Notes: generated by a model from the letters alone, not told the origin. A stretch of DNA of 64,000 bases from Taibaiella sp. (GCA_019739295.1 JAHHDV010000026.1:62001-126000); one strand, 5' to 3'; positions 29,981 to 39,080 are shown, counted from the first letter of the stretch. Numbers and translations are program-made.

Positions 29981-31444
29981 ATGAACAAGCGTGAGTTTCT
30001 GAAGTTAATGGGCGGAATAAGCTTAGGCATGTTGCCTTTGATAGGATGCTATGATGAGCAAAAGAAAAGTACACAAAAAGCACAGCAAGGGCCTGCATCC
30101 GACAGTACGGAAGGGCCGGATCTCCCGGATATCACCGATGAAGATATCCTGCTGTTCCAAAAAAATGACGAGCGCTATCAAACGTATGTTCATTTATACA
30201 ACAAGCGCATTGCCAGATCCCCGAAATATATTGCTGTCTGCAAGACGGTAAAAGGTGTGCAGTATGCGGTAAGCCTTGCCGGTAAAGAACAGATCCCTGT
30301 GGCGATCCGGAGCGGGGGTCACAGTTTCGAAGGCTTTTCCTCTAATGACGGTGGTATGATGATCCACCTGGGCCTGATGAAAACGATCCGTAAAAATGAG
30401 GAGGGCAGCATCACTATAGGTTCCGGGATTACACTGAGCGAGCTGCATGACCAGGTATATGCTGCCGGCAGGATGATACCGGCAGGGTCCTGCGGGGGAG
30501 TAGGTATTGCCGGTCTGACCCTGGGTGGCGGATATGGTTTCTTCAGCAGGAAGTATGGTCTGACATGTGATAGCCTGACAGATGCTGCCATCGTGACTGC
30601 AGATGGTACTGTGAAGTCCGCAAAAGATGACCCGGAATTGCTTTGGGCGCTGAAGGGTGGCGGAAATGGCAGCTTCGGGGTAGTCACCGACCTTACTTTT
30701 AAGACATACCCGCTTCCGAAAACTTTCAGCAGCTATACGCTTAAATTCAGAAATCTTGCTGCCGGTAAATTTATGGATTTGCTATCCCTATGGATGAAAG
30801 CAACCGGGGACTTGCCGAAAGAAGGATTTGGCGCCTTTGTGTTGAACGGGCCAACGCTGACTATTCTGTTTACTACCTATAATAATGCTGATATTCATGC
30901 ATCCATAGCAGCCTTGCTGGATGCGGCAGATCATCAGTCCAGATCCCTGGATAAGCCTCTGGTACAGGCGATCAGGCGTTTTTATGGCCGGAAAGATCCT
31001 TTGTATTTCAAGAACGCATCCTGTGGATATTACAACGATTTTTCAGAATTTGAAGACATTGGTGAAAGTATATTTGATAAAGTCGTACAACATCCCGGTA
31101 TGATTTTTCAGCTGAACACACTGGGAGCAGCCATCAATGAAATCGGGAATGACGCCACCGCATACCCGCACCGGGATAAACTATACCTGAGCGAATTGCA
31201 GGCTTACTATGACCGGCCGGACCAGGAAGGGCGACTGCTGAAAGCTTTTGAAGATATCCAGCAGATGGTCCGCAACAAAGGCATTACCGCACAATATGCC
31301 AATTACCCGGATGTCCATTTCAGGAATTGGGAACAGGCTTATTTTGGTCTGAATTATCCGAAACTTCAAGGTATAAAAAACAGGTTGGATCCCCGGAACC
31401 TGTTCAGGTATGAGCAGTCCATAAGGATATCACAGGAGACCTGA
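29981..31444 (+). CDS. FAD-linked oxidase of the berberine-bridge type, probable lipoprotein
   Basis: About 487 residues from ATG 29,981 (MNKREFLKLMGGISLGML). The FAD-binding domain has AIRSGGHSFEGFSSND, with the histidine that is 8-alpha linked to FAD in the family, and PAGSCGGVGIAGLTLGGGYG, whose cysteine is in the place of the second covalent link. The C-terminal BBE motif is YANYPDVHFRNWEQAYFGLN. The N-terminus is Tat-like (KR instead of RR) and ends in a lipobox (LPLIGC). Substrate unknown; relatives oxidise sugars or alcohols. It follows mltG by 7 bp, so the two are cotranscribed, an unexpected pairing. Confidence 0.85.
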   Translation: MNKREFLKLMGGISLGMLPLIGCYDEQKKSTQKAQQGPASDSTEGPDLPDITDEDILLFQKNDERYQTYVHLYNKRIARSPKYIAVCKTVKGVQYAVSLAGKEQIPVAIRSGGHSFEGFSSNDGGMMIHLGLMKTIRKNEEGSITIGSGITLSELHDQVYAAGRMIPAGSCGGVGIAGLTLGGGYGFFSRKYGLTCDSLTDAAIVTADGTVKSAKDDPELLWALKGGGNGSFGVVTDLTFKTYPLPKTFSSYTLKFRNLAAGKFMDLLSLWMKATGDLPKEGFGAFVLNGPTLTILFTTYNNADIHASIAALLDAADHQSRSLDKPLVQAIRRFYGRKDPLYFKNASCGYYNDFSEFEDIGESIFDKVVQHPGMIFQLNTLGAAINEIGNDATAYPHRDKLYLSELQAYYDRPDQEGRLLKAFEDIQQMVRNKGITAQYANYPDVHFRNWEQAYFGLNYPKLQGIKNRLDPRNLFRYEQSIRISQET

Positions 31445-31449
31445 TAAAA

Positions 31450-31485
31450 GTTGCCTTCCGGCAGTGAACAGGAAGGCAACCTCTG
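31450..31485 (-). terminator. Terminator between convergent genes
   Basis: Stem GTTGCCTTCC / GGAAGGCAAC with an 11-base loop. On the minus strand it is followed by TTTTATCAG and on the plus strand, less closely, by ATTTTTAT, so it may serve both neighbours. Confidence 0.75.
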
Positions 31486-31490
31486 CATTT

Positions 31491-33029
31491 TTATAGTGGA
31501 ATATTGTTGTGCTTTTTCTGGGGCATTTTGACCACTTTGTTTTCCAGCATCCTGTAAGCTTTGATCAGCTTCTCCCGGGTTACCTCCGGAAGGATGACCT
31601 CATCTATAAATCCCCGGGCCGCAGCCAGGTAAGGCGTGGCAAATTTCTCGGTGTATTCCATTTCTTTTTCTTTCCATTTTGCTTCAGGATCTTCCGCAGC
31701 TTTGATTTCATTTTTGAAAATGATCTCAGCAGCACCTTTTGCACCCATCACTGCAATTTCTGCCGTAGGCCAGGCATAATTCATATCTGCCCCGATATGT
31801 TTGCTGTTCATCACATCATATGCACCGCCGTAAGCTTTACGGGTGATAACGGTGACTTTGGGAACAGTAGCTTCACTCAGGGCAAAAAGCAATTTGGCGC
31901 CATTGGTGATGATACCATTCCACTCCTGGTCGGTACCCGGCAGGAAACCCGGGACATCCACAAGGACCAAAAGGGGAATATTAAAAGCATCACAAAAACG
32001 TACAAATCTGGCCCCTTTGACAGAGCTGTCGCTGTCCAGTACGCCTGCCATAGCAGCAGGCTGGTTCGCCACGATGCCGATGCTTCTTCCGGCCATCCTT
32101 GCAAAACCCACTACAATATTTTCAGCATAATTTTTATGCACTTCCAGGAACGAGCCACTATCGGTGATGTGCCCGATCACTTCTTTCATATCATAAGGCT
32201 GATTGGGATTTTCCGGGATGATGCTGTTCAGTTCAGTCCTGATTTCATCACCAGCTTCATAAGGGATCTTCGGCGCTTCCTCTTCACAATTCTGCGGCAT
32301 ATAGCTGAGCAGGGATTTCAGGTATTCGATACATTCTACTTCATTGGCACAGGCAAAATGCGTTACGCCTGATTTGGAGGCATGGGTCATGGCCCCTCCC
32401 AGTTCTTCGCTGCTCACTTCTTCGTGGGTAACAGTTTTCACTACATTCGGTCCTGTCACAAACATATAGGAAGTATGCTCTACCATCAGTATAAAATCTG
32501 TAATTGCGGGGGAATACACCGCCCCACCTGCACAGGGTCCCATAATGGCGCTCAACTGTGGGATCACACCTGAAGCCTGGGTATTGCGAAGGAAGATATC
32601 AGCATAACCGCCGAGCGATACCACGCCTTCCTGGATCCGGGCGCCGCCACTGTCATTGAGCCCGATAACAGGTGCGCCGTTCTGCATAGCCAGGTCCATA
32701 ATTTTGCAGATCTTCTCTGCATGAGTTTCGGAAAGGGAACCGCCGAATACAGTAAAGTCCTGGGAGAATACATATACGAGCCTGCCATTCACCGCGCCAT
32801 ACCCGGTGATGACGCCGTCACCCAGGTATCTTTCCTTTTCCATACCGAAATCCGTGCTTCGATGTGTCACCAGCATTCCTATTTCTTCGAAGCTGCCTTT
32901 ATCCAGCAGCAACTCGATCCTTTCGCGGGCCGTGAGCTTCCCCTTGGCATGCTGGCTGTCTATTCTTTTCTGGCCACCGCCTAAAAGGGCAGCAGCTTTC
33001 TTTTCATTAAGGATTTGTATCTTGTCCAT
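31491..33029 (-). CDS. Acyl-CoA (propionyl-CoA/methylmalonyl-CoA) carboxyltransferase subunit
   Basis: 512-residue biotin-dependent carboxyltransferase. Both halves of the crotonase-like fold are visible: N-terminal [36 protein letters not shown] oxyanion region and [14 protein letters not shown]-terminal [31 protein letters not shown] and [14 protein letters not shown]. Length and sequence fit PccB / methylmalonyl-CoA decarboxylase alpha subunits of Bacteroidota. The biotin carboxylase and carrier genes are not next to it. A minus-strand TATATTTG promoter element lies at 33,065-33,072. Confidence 0.92.
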   Translation of the reverse strand: MDKIQILNEKKAAALLGGGQKRIDSQHAKGKLTARERIELLLDKGSFEEIGMLVTHRSTDFGMEKERYLGDGVITGYGAVNGRLVYVFSQDFTVFGGSLSETHAEKICKIMDLAMQNGAPVIGLNDSGGARIQEGVVSLGGYADIFLRNTQASGVIPQLSAIMGPCAGGAVYSPAITDFILMVEHTSYMFVTGPNVVKTVTHEEVSSEELGGAMTHASKSGVTHFACANEVECIEYLKSLLSYMPQNCEEEAPKIPYEAGDEIRTELNSIIPENPNQPYDMKEVIGHITDSGSFLEVHKNYAENIVVGFARMAGRSIGIVANQPAAMAGVLDSDSSVKGARFVRFCDAFNIPLLVLVDVPGFLPGTDQEWNGIITNGAKLLFALSEATVPKVTVITRKAYGGAYDVMNSKHIGADMNYAWPTAEIAVMGAKGAAEIIFKNEIKAAEDPEAKWKEKEMEYTEKFATPYLAAARGFIDEVILPEVTREKLIKAYRMLENKVVKMPQKKHNNIPL

Positions 33030-33064
33030 TATGATTTGTGCTATTCTTTATGATAAAATGAGTA

Positions 33065-33072
33065 CAAATATA
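33065..33072 (-). promoter_or_regulatory. -7 element, carboxyltransferase promoter
   Basis: Minus-strand TATATTTG matches TAnnTTTG, 35 nt before the start codon. Confidence 0.5.
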
Positions 33073-33353
33073 CTGGATGAAGACCCAAATTCAGAAAATA
33101 AGAAGAATAGATGGAAAAGTTATTTTGGTAAATGAATGCAGATGTATTTATCCGAACAGTTTAGTATTTGAACAGGGTAAGACCTGAATGTACATTAAAG
33201 GTATGGATTCTTCAAATGCTGACAATTTATTCAGGCAGCAGGCACTGATGCCCTATATTCTTACGGGACGTATATGTAATATACTTTAGAAAACGACCCC
33301 TGGATACAACGGGCTGGCCTTCTTTCAGGAGCGTATTTATCATTCCGATGTTG

Positions 33354-33585
33354 CTACCCATCTATATTTGTCCATTTGTGATTGACCTGCAGTCCTAATC
33401 CGCTAAACATTTTCCTGGAATAAGCAATTCCTGCAGTATAGCCTATATCAGCTTTAAATTCTGTATTGGGCCTATCCAGTTTATAAGGTGGTCTTTATCT
33501 TTACCTCCGATGACCTGCAGGCCAAGATTTCCAAAACAAAATATTTGGTTCCAGCCAATATCGCCCATTGCCCTTAGATACAGAT
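33354..33585 (-). pseudogene. Remnant of an outer-membrane beta-barrel protein C-terminus
   Basis: Minus-strand frames read LRAMGDIGWNQIFCFGNLG, then after a shift near 33,485 FKADIGYTAGIAYSRKMFSG and LGLQVNHKWTNIDG with a stop at 33,354. This is the alternating pattern of a porin-like C-terminus. No start codon or N-terminal part precedes it, so it looks like the tail of a deleted gene. Family not identified. Confidence 0.45.
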
Positions 33586-33587
33586 TG

Positions 33588-33835
33588 CGTTAATATATGA
33601 AAGTGTCAGAGTATTCATTTTTGAGAAGTTGGGCAAGGAAGGTTCGGACATTAAGGACATCAATACAGGCAAGGCTTTGGACAGAGCATTAAAAAGCATC
33701 GAGCTGTAGAGGCGAAATCCATACAAGTAGAGCTGTGACTGGTTCGATATTCCCCGAAAAATTGGGATCTGGCGGAAAAAACGTATCAAACCGCCCTAAT
33801 GAACGTTATCGCAAACCATATCTTTCAGACACACA
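33588..33835 (+). pseudogene. Fragment of an unidentified gene beside tRNA-Met
   Basis: Plus-strand frames hold YESVRVFIFEKLGKEGSD and KALDRALKSIE, then after a shift and a stop YSPKNWDLAEKTYQTALM and NVIANHIFQTHN. The pieces read like one helical protein but lack start and end. Its position against a tRNA gene would fit the decayed edge of an integrated element; this is inference only. Confidence 0.3.
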
Positions 33836-33856
33836 ACGGATTACCCCGAAATAAAA

Positions 33857-33891
33857 ACAGGAGAAGCGATAATTTTAATCACTTCTCCTGT
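33857..33891 (-). terminator. Terminator of tRNA-Met
   Basis: Stem ACAGGAGAAG / CTTCTCCTGT with a 15-base loop. On the minus strand it is followed by TTTTTATTT, directly after the tRNA 3' end. Confidence 0.85.
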
Positions 33892-33895
33892 GTAG

Positions 33896-33969
33896 TAGCG
33901 GAGACGGGAATTGAACCCGTGACCTCAGGGTTATGAATCCTGCGCTCTAACCACCTGAGCTACCCCGCC
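33896..33969 (-). tRNA. tRNA-Met (anticodon CAT), elongator type
   Basis: 74 nt on the minus strand. The acceptor arm GGCGGGG pairs with CTCCGCT (two G-U pairs), the D arm is AGCTCAGGTGGTTAGAGC, the anticodon loop TTCATAA and the T arm ACGGGTTCAATTCCCGT. G1 paired in the acceptor argues against the initiator. The anticodon stem has an A-C mismatch next to the loop (CAGGA/CCCTG), where a U would be normal; this may be a sequence error. An Ile-CAU tRNA (lysidine-modified) cannot be excluded from the anticodon alone. Confidence 0.92.
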
Positions 33970-34038
33970 GTGGTTTTAGGGGGGCGAAGTTAGCATAACT
34001 CTTTTAATTTTCCGAATTTTTTTAGAAATCCGAGATTT

Positions 34039-36678
34039 TTATTGGGCCGACTCGGAAGGCCTGACTTCTTCAAGCTCTTTCTGTTTCCAATATTTCACCC
34101 TGTCCAGTGCGTTGGGTATCACATCACTGATAATGGTGATGAAGTCCCCGTTCCGGGCATGTGATATAGCATAATCAATGGCTTCGGTCTCATCCAGGAT
34201 CACCGTTATTTTCTTCTCCTTTGAGACGCTTTCTATACCTTGTCTCAATAAGTCTACGATCTCTTCGCTTGTCCTGCCCCGGAGGTGTTTGTCCTGGCGG
34301 ATGATGATCTCATCAAAGCTGCGGGCAGCCTCTTCGCCCAGGTCTATCGTATCCTCATCTCTCCTGTCGCCGACACCGGCAATGATCCCGATCTTCTTAT
34401 CTGCGGGCGTCTGGCTTACGAATTTACCGATGGCTTTCATGCCATGGGTGTTGTGCGCATAATCCAGCATCACTTTGAAGTTGGCAAAATTGAACATATT
34501 CATTCTTCCCGGGGTCATGGCAGGAGAGGGTATGAATGTCTGCAGCGCTACCCTGATATTATCAATGGTCACCTCGCTGACATAGGCTGCCAGTACGGCC
34601 CCTAATACATTATAGATGTTGAATTCTGCAGCACCATTGAAGGTAATCGGCACATCCGATACTTTGAGCAGCCTGATCTTCCAGCTGCCTTTCATGATGG
34701 TAATGAACCCGTTTTCATATACTGCCGAGAGCCTGTTCTTCTGGATATGCTTCCTGATCCGCGGGTTGTTTTCGTCCAGTGAAAAGAGCGCGATATTGCA
34801 TTCCAGCTCCTCCTTCATCTCATAAGAATGATCATCATCTGCATTTAATATCGCGTAGCCGTTCTTAAATACCGTTTTCGGAACTACTGATTTTACCTTG
34901 GCTAATTTCTCGATGGTGTCGATACCTCCTAATCCCAGGTGGTCTCCTCCTACATTGGTCACGACTGCTACATCACAATTGTGGAACCCTAATCCCGAAC
35001 GCAGCAACCCGCCTCTGGCACATTCCAGGACAGCAATGTCCACGGTGGGGTCTTTCAGGATAAATTCTGCTGAGAAAGGCCCGGTGCAGTCTCCGGTCAT
35101 CATGAGTTCATTCTGGATATAAATACCATCTGTCGTATTGAATCCCACAGTAGCCCCTGTCTGCTTCATAATATGGGCCAGCAACCGTGTTGTCGTGGTC
35201 TTTCCATTGGTACCGGTTACTGCGAGGATCGGTATCCTGGCGGTGCTTCCGGGAGGATAGAGCATGTCGATGACAGGTTCTGCGACATTACGGGGAAGCC
35301 CTTCTGCAGGATCCAGGTGCATCCTGAATCCAGGTCCGGCATTGACTTCGATCACCCCGCCACCGTTTTCTACCAAGGGGGTGCTGAGGTCCTGTGCTAT
35401 GACATCGATACCGCAGATATCCAGCCCGATCAGCCTGGCGATTCTCTCAAAGAGGATGACATTGCTCGGATGCACATAATCCGTTACATCTGTGCTGGTA
35501 CCTCCGGTGCTCAGGTTGGCCGTGGGTTTAAGCCAGACTTCTTCTCCTTCTGCAGGAACAGACTGGGGTGTCAGGTTCCTGGCAGACAGATAATTGACGG
35601 TAGCAGGATCTATATCAATCCGGGTCAGGACATTTTCATGGCCGTAGCCGCGTTTGGGGTTTTGATTTTCGATGGCTATCAGTTCTTCTATAGTGCTTTT
35701 CCCGTCACCGGTTACTGCTGCCGGGGTTCTGCGCGCTGCTGCTACAAATTTGTAATTGATGACCAGTGCACGGAAGTCATATCCTACCAGAAATCTCTCG
35801 ATGATAACAGAACGGGAATGCTTCTGTGCTGCCCTGAACCCTTCTATAACCTCTTCCAGGTTCTGAAGATTGGTAGTCGCTCCTCTGCCGTGGTTGCCAT
35901 TAAGAGGTTTGGTCACTAAAGGGAACCTAAGGCTACGGATAGCTGATTCTATATCTTCTTCCTGACGAACGATGACCCCTTTGGGGGTGGGGACATTGGC
36001 CTGTTCGAGCAGCTGTTTGGTGTCTTCTTTATCGCAGGCGATTTCTACGGCGATATTGCTTGTCGTGCTGGCTACGGTAGCCTGGATTCTTTTCTGATTC
36101 TTGCCGTATCCCAGCTGGACCAGTGAACGCCTGTTGAGCCTGATCCAGGGAATTTTTCTTTTGACCGCTTCTTCCACTATGGATCCCGTGCTGGGTCCAA
36201 GACGTTCTTCTTCCCTGATTTCTCTCAATCTCTGGATAGTCGCATCTACATCATATGCTTCTCCTTTGATCAGGGCTTCTACAAAAGCAACAGCTTCCTT
36301 GCCTGCATAGATCCCCGCTTTTGCTTCATAATACGTGAACACTACGTTATATACCCCTGCCCGCTCTGCCTGCCTGGTCCTGCCGAATCCCACTTCCATC
36401 CCTGCCAGGGATTGTAACTCTAAAGCTACATGCTCTACGATATGTCCCATCCAGGTACCCTTTTCCACACGGCTGAAGAATCCCCCCTCCACACCTTCAC
36501 TGCATCTGTGTGCATACAGAGAGGGCATCAGCTGCTTCATATGCTCCAGAAAGCCGGGAATGGTATTGCTGGGCCTCTCCTCCATCTCACCGATGTCCAG
36601 GAGCATCACGATCAGGTTATGCCTTCTTACGGACCAATAGTTTGGCCCTTTCATTACTTTTATTTCCAGGATCTCCAT
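34039..36678 (-). CDS. cphA: Cyanophycin synthetase CphA
   Basis: ATP-dependent non-ribosomal synthesis of multi-L-arginyl-poly-L-aspartate, a nitrogen and carbon store. 879 residues, the family length. The N-terminal domain has MEILEIKVMKGPNYWSVRRH and HIVEHVALELQSLAGMEVGFGR; the ATP-grasp domain has FPLVTKPLNGNHGRGATTN and GGVIEVNAGPGFRMHLDPAEG; the Mur-ligase-like domain has the P-loop AVTGTNGKTTTTRLLAHI near residue 487, GGDHLGLGGIDT and LDYAHNTHGMKAI. Ends DRVKYWKQKEL. No frameshifts. No cyanophycinase (cphB) and no second CphA copy are next to it. The related murein-type ligase families lack the ATP-grasp domain, so the call is firm. Confidence 0.95.
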   Translation of the reverse strand: MEILEIKVMKGPNYWSVRRHNLIVMLLDIGEMEERPSNTIPGFLEHMKQLMPSLYAHRCSEGVEGGFFSRVEKGTWMGHIVEHVALELQSLAGMEVGFGRTRQAERAGVYNVVFTYYEAKAGIYAGKEAVAFVEALIKGEAYDVDATIQRLREIREEERLGPSTGSIVEEAVKRKIPWIRLNRRSLVQLGYGKNQKRIQATVASTTSNIAVEIACDKEDTKQLLEQANVPTPKGVIVRQEEDIESAIRSLRFPLVTKPLNGNHGRGATTNLQNLEEVIEGFRAAQKHSRSVIIERFLVGYDFRALVINYKFVAAARRTPAAVTGDGKSTIEELIAIENQNPKRGYGHENVLTRIDIDPATVNYLSARNLTPQSVPAEGEEVWLKPTANLSTGGTSTDVTDYVHPSNVILFERIARLIGLDICGIDVIAQDLSTPLVENGGGVIEVNAGPGFRMHLDPAEGLPRNVAEPVIDMLYPPGSTARIPILAVTGTNGKTTTTRLLAHIMKQTGATVGFNTTDGIYIQNELMMTGDCTGPFSAEFILKDPTVDIAVLECARGGLLRSGLGFHNCDVAVVTNVGGDHLGLGGIDTIEKLAKVKSVVPKTVFKNGYAILNADDDHSYEMKEELECNIALFSLDENNPRIRKHIQKNRLSAVYENGFITIMKGSWKIRLLKVSDVPITFNGAAEFNIYNVLGAVLAAYVSEVTIDNIRVALQTFIPSPAMTPGRMNMFNFANFKVMLDYAHNTHGMKAIGKFVSQTPADKKIGIIAGVGDRRDEDTIDLGEEAARSFDEIIIRQDKHLRGRTSEEIVDLLRQGIESVSKEKKITVILDETEAIDYAISHARNGDFITIISDVIPNALDRVKYWKQKELEEVRPSESAQ

Positions 36679-36838
36679 ATAGAAAAATTTATTAGGTCAA
36701 AAATGAATGCAGTAATTTATGTCAACTTTGTTGAAAATCAAAAAAAGCCTAAACAAATAATTAAATATTTTATTAATTTTTCTGAAAATGTACTTTCCTA
36801 ATGGATCATAGGGCAAGAGGAAGAGGATTAAAAATGGA

Positions 36839-36866
36839 AAAGACCGGTAATTTACCGGTCTTTAAA
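36839..36866 (-). terminator. Terminator of infC
   Basis: Near-perfect palindrome AAAGACCGGT / ACCGGTCTTT 23 bp after the infC stop, followed on the minus strand by TTTTTAATCC. Confidence 0.85.
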
Positions 36867-36888
36867 ACGTTATTATAAGCTGAATTGA

Positions 36889-37450
36889 CTATTTTTTCTT
36901 TTTCGGTGAGAAGATGGCCAGCATTCTTTTTCCTTCCATCTTCGGCATACTTTCCAGGACACCATAATCTGCCAGTTTCTCTGCAAATTTCAATAACAAT
37001 AATTCACCGCGATCCTGGAACAGGATACCCCTGCCTTTGAACTGTACAAAGCACTTCACTTTATCGCCATCCTGCAGGAATTTAATCGCGTGTTTTGCTT
37101 TAAATTCAAAATCGTGATCATCCGTATTCGGTGTGAACCGGATTTCTTTGACCTCCGATTGTTTGGATTTTGCTTTTTGCTCTTTATCTTTTTTCTTCTT
37201 TTCGTAAAGAAATTTATTGTAATCCACCAATCTCACTACGGGCGGATCTGCATTAGGCGAAATCTCTACAAGGTCTACACCCCGCTCTTCAGCCATCTTG
37301 AGGGCTTCCTGCAGTGAGTATACGTCTGCTTCAATATCCTCTGCTCCCACTACCCGGACTTTTGGGGCCGTTATTTCATTATTGGTTCTGTGCTCGTTTT
37401 GTTTTCTTACGAAAGGACCTCTTTTGTTGGATCTGTTTTTTTTTCTGCAT
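36889..37450 (-). CDS. infC: Translation initiation factor IF-3, start affected by a homopolymer
   Basis: Prevents premature subunit joining and checks start-codon pairing. Both IF-3 domains are seen: N-terminal NEHRTNNEITAPKVRVVG and EERGVDLVEISPNADPPVV, linker YEKKKKDKEQKAKSK, C-terminal EIRFTPNTDDHDFEFKAKHA and ending FSPKKKK. The N-terminal part continues upstream of the first in-frame ATG (37,350) through KRGPFVRKQNEHR. If the nine-base T run (37,436-37,444) is one base too long, ATG 37,450 is in frame (MQKKNRSNKRGPF); otherwise a non-ATG start such as ATA would be needed. A promoter element TACCTTTG lies at 37,485-37,492. rpmI and rplT do not follow. Confidence 0.9.
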
Positions 37451-37484
37451 TCAGTTATTAAGTATGTAAAATATTATTTCGGCG

Positions 37485-37492
37485 CAAAGGTA
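37485..37492 (-). promoter_or_regulatory. -7 element, infC promoter
   Basis: Minus-strand TACCTTTG, exact TAnnTTTG match, 34 nt before the ATG at 37,450. Confidence 0.55.
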
Positions 37493-37560
37493 AGTATATT
37501 CAATTTATATAATGAATCCGTCTATTTATTTTTTTTACAAGAATTTGTCAAAATTAAAAA

Positions 37561-37593
37561 CAGCTGATCAGAGCCTGAAGTCCTGATCAGCTG
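37561..37593 (-). terminator. Terminator of trxA
   Basis: Stem CAGCTGATCAG / CTGATCAGCTG with an 11-base loop, followed on the minus strand by TTTTTAATTTT. Confidence 0.9.
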
Positions 37594-37629
37594 AAGAATT
37601 ACGGATAAATAAATTGGATTTTACTCAAT

Positions 37630-37947
37630 TTACAGATGTTGTTGAATTTTCTTTTCAAATGCAGATTTGGGAGCTGTGCCTACCTGCTTGTCTACTACCT
37701 GGCCATTTTTAATGAATAATACACAGGGAATGCTGGTAATGCCGTAATCCATAGATACATTAGGATTCTCATCTACGTTCAGCTTACCTATATTTACTTT
37801 ACCTGCGTACTCATCTGCAAGCGCTTCGATGGTCGGGCCTAAAGCCAGGCAAGGACCACACCACGGAGCCCAGAAATCCACTACGCTCAATTTGTCAGAG
37901 TTCAGTACTTCGTCTTGGAAGTTTGCATCATTATATACTGCTGCCAT
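37630..37947 (-). CDS. trxA: Thioredoxin
   Basis: About 105 residues from ATG 37,947 (MAAVYNDANFQDEV). The redox centre is WAPWCGPC near residue 30, the cis-proline loop is GITSIPCVLFIKNG. An extra cysteine (IPCV) precedes the usual threonine position. No signal peptide, so a cytoplasmic general disulfide reductase. The start seven codons upstream is rejected because a TACTTTTG promoter element (37,966-37,973, minus) overlaps it. Confidence 0.93.
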   Translation of the reverse strand: MAAVYNDANFQDEVLNSDKLSVVDFWAPWCGPCLALGPTIEALADEYAGKVNIGKLNVDENPNVSMDYGITSIPCVLFIKNGQVVDKQVGTAPKSAFEKKIQQHL

Positions 37948-37965
37948 TTTTAAAAATTTAGATGT

Positions 37966-37973
37966 CAAAAGTA
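37966..37973 (-). promoter_or_regulatory. -7 element, trxA promoter
   Basis: Minus-strand TACTTTTG, TAnnTTTG match, 18 nt before the trxA start. Confidence 0.5.
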
Positions 37974-38058
37974 TCTAATTTTTACTGAATAAAAAACTAT
38001 TTCCCCCTCTATACGCTTTATAAGTATATAAGCAATGGTGATAAACTCTTTGGGGAAT

Positions 38059-38484
38059 TTACTTTTTTAAATAAACATAATTAAAGCAATCGGCACAATC
38101 CTTAGCTTGCAATAAGAGTGAGTCTGCCCGGATAGCCATAAAGTAGGGAATAGCGTCATCACCGAGCCTGAGAACGTATGCAGCGCCTATACTATTGGCT
38201 TCTGTTGTTTCCCGGAGATCGAATCCGGACCTGGATACCAGGTCTTCATTTTTGAATCTTTGAAAAGTATGGTTGGCATAAAAGTGAATTTCTTCCCTGT
38301 AGCCTATTTCCTCTGCTCCAACCTGGTACAAACCGCCAAAACCCCCGGAAAGAATATGAAGCTGCCAGGGCTGGTCGTCCAGCTGTTCCAATGTTGAGGG
38401 AAAGGTCTTGCTCTTGGAGCATGAAAATGATGATAGCAATAAGATGCTCACCGATAAAATCCCGAGGACTGTTTGTGTTTTCAT
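38059..38484 (-). CDS. Lipoprotein of unknown function
   Basis: 141 residues with a lipoprotein signal (MKTQTVLGILSVSILLLSSFSC). The mature part has a QPWQLHILSGGFGG segment and a CADCFNYVYL end, suggestive of a small beta-barrel of the lipocalin or META type, but no family is certain. It stands 90 bp upstream of the trxA promoter on the same strand. Confidence 0.6.
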   Translation of the reverse strand: MKTQTVLGILSVSILLLSSFSCSKSKTFPSTLEQLDDQPWQLHILSGGFGGLYQVGAEEIGYREEIHFYANHTFQRFKNEDLVSRSGFDLRETTEANSIGAAYVLRLGDDAIPYFMAIRADSLLLQAKDCADCFNYVYLKK

Positions 38485-38654
38485 TCAGCAAATAAGATAA
38501 AAGTCATTGTATCCAAAGACGAAAACCAAAACCAAAAAATTGGGGGTGAATGTAATTGTTTTTGTTCATACAGAACTTACCGGACACTCATTATGCTGGT
38601 TGAAAGCAGCTCAGCTGAATGGAAAGGGAAGAAAAATAACTGGGAGACCCCCCT

Positions 38655-39080
38655 TTATCGCACCCATTCCGCGTAAGATGAACTGGTCTCATAGATGCGC
38701 ATGTTATGAATGTAAATATCTTCCGGCATTACCTTGTTGAGCTTTTCCAGGATGAACAGCAGGATGTTTTCTGCGCTGGGCTCGTAGGGCCAGATCTCAA
38801 GGTTGTCCAACCCTTCGAGATGAGGATGCACCTTTACATAATCATCGGACAGAAAGAGCCTGTGATCAAAATAGTCTACGACTTCTGTTTTGACTATTCT
38901 TTTCAGGTCTTTGAAATCCACCAGGAATCCCGGTTTCGACAGGAATCCCTCCTGCACTTTTTGAGAGCGGACCGTTACATGGAGCTCGTATGAATGTCCA
39001 TGGATATTTTTGCATAGTCCTTCGTAGCCGTGGATGGCATGTGCGGTTTCGAATTTGAAAATCTTGGTTAATTGTATCAT
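38655..39080 (-). CDS. queD: 6-carboxytetrahydropterin synthase QueD-like
   Basis: About 141 residues from ATG 39,080 (MIQLTKIFKFETAHAIHG). Zinc ligands are in FETAHAIHG and NIHGHSYEL, and the catalytic cysteine is in GLCKNIHGHSY, which is the C-x3-HGH spacing of QueD rather than the eukaryotic PTPS. Further conserved blocks are LVDFKDLK, FDHRLFL and PSAENILLFI. It makes the first pterin intermediate of queuosine. A TAATTTTG element lies upstream on the minus strand at 39,123-39,130. queC and queE are not nearby. Confidence 0.88.
   Translation of the reverse strand: MIQLTKIFKFETAHAIHGYEGLCKNIHGHSYELHVTVRSQKVQEGFLSKPGFLVDFKDLKRIVKTEVVDYFDHRLFLSDDYVKVHPHLEGLDNLEIWPYEPSAENILLFILEKLNKVMPEDIYIHNMRIYETSSSYAEWVR

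Noticed and set aside
31509..32372. 287-codon plus-strand ORF
   Set aside because: It lies antisense to the well-conserved carboxyltransferase gene and has low-complexity, Phe/His-rich content typical of a shadow frame.
35173..35919. 248-codon plus-strand ORF
   Set aside because: Antisense to cyanophycin synthetase, whose motifs are intact in the other strand.
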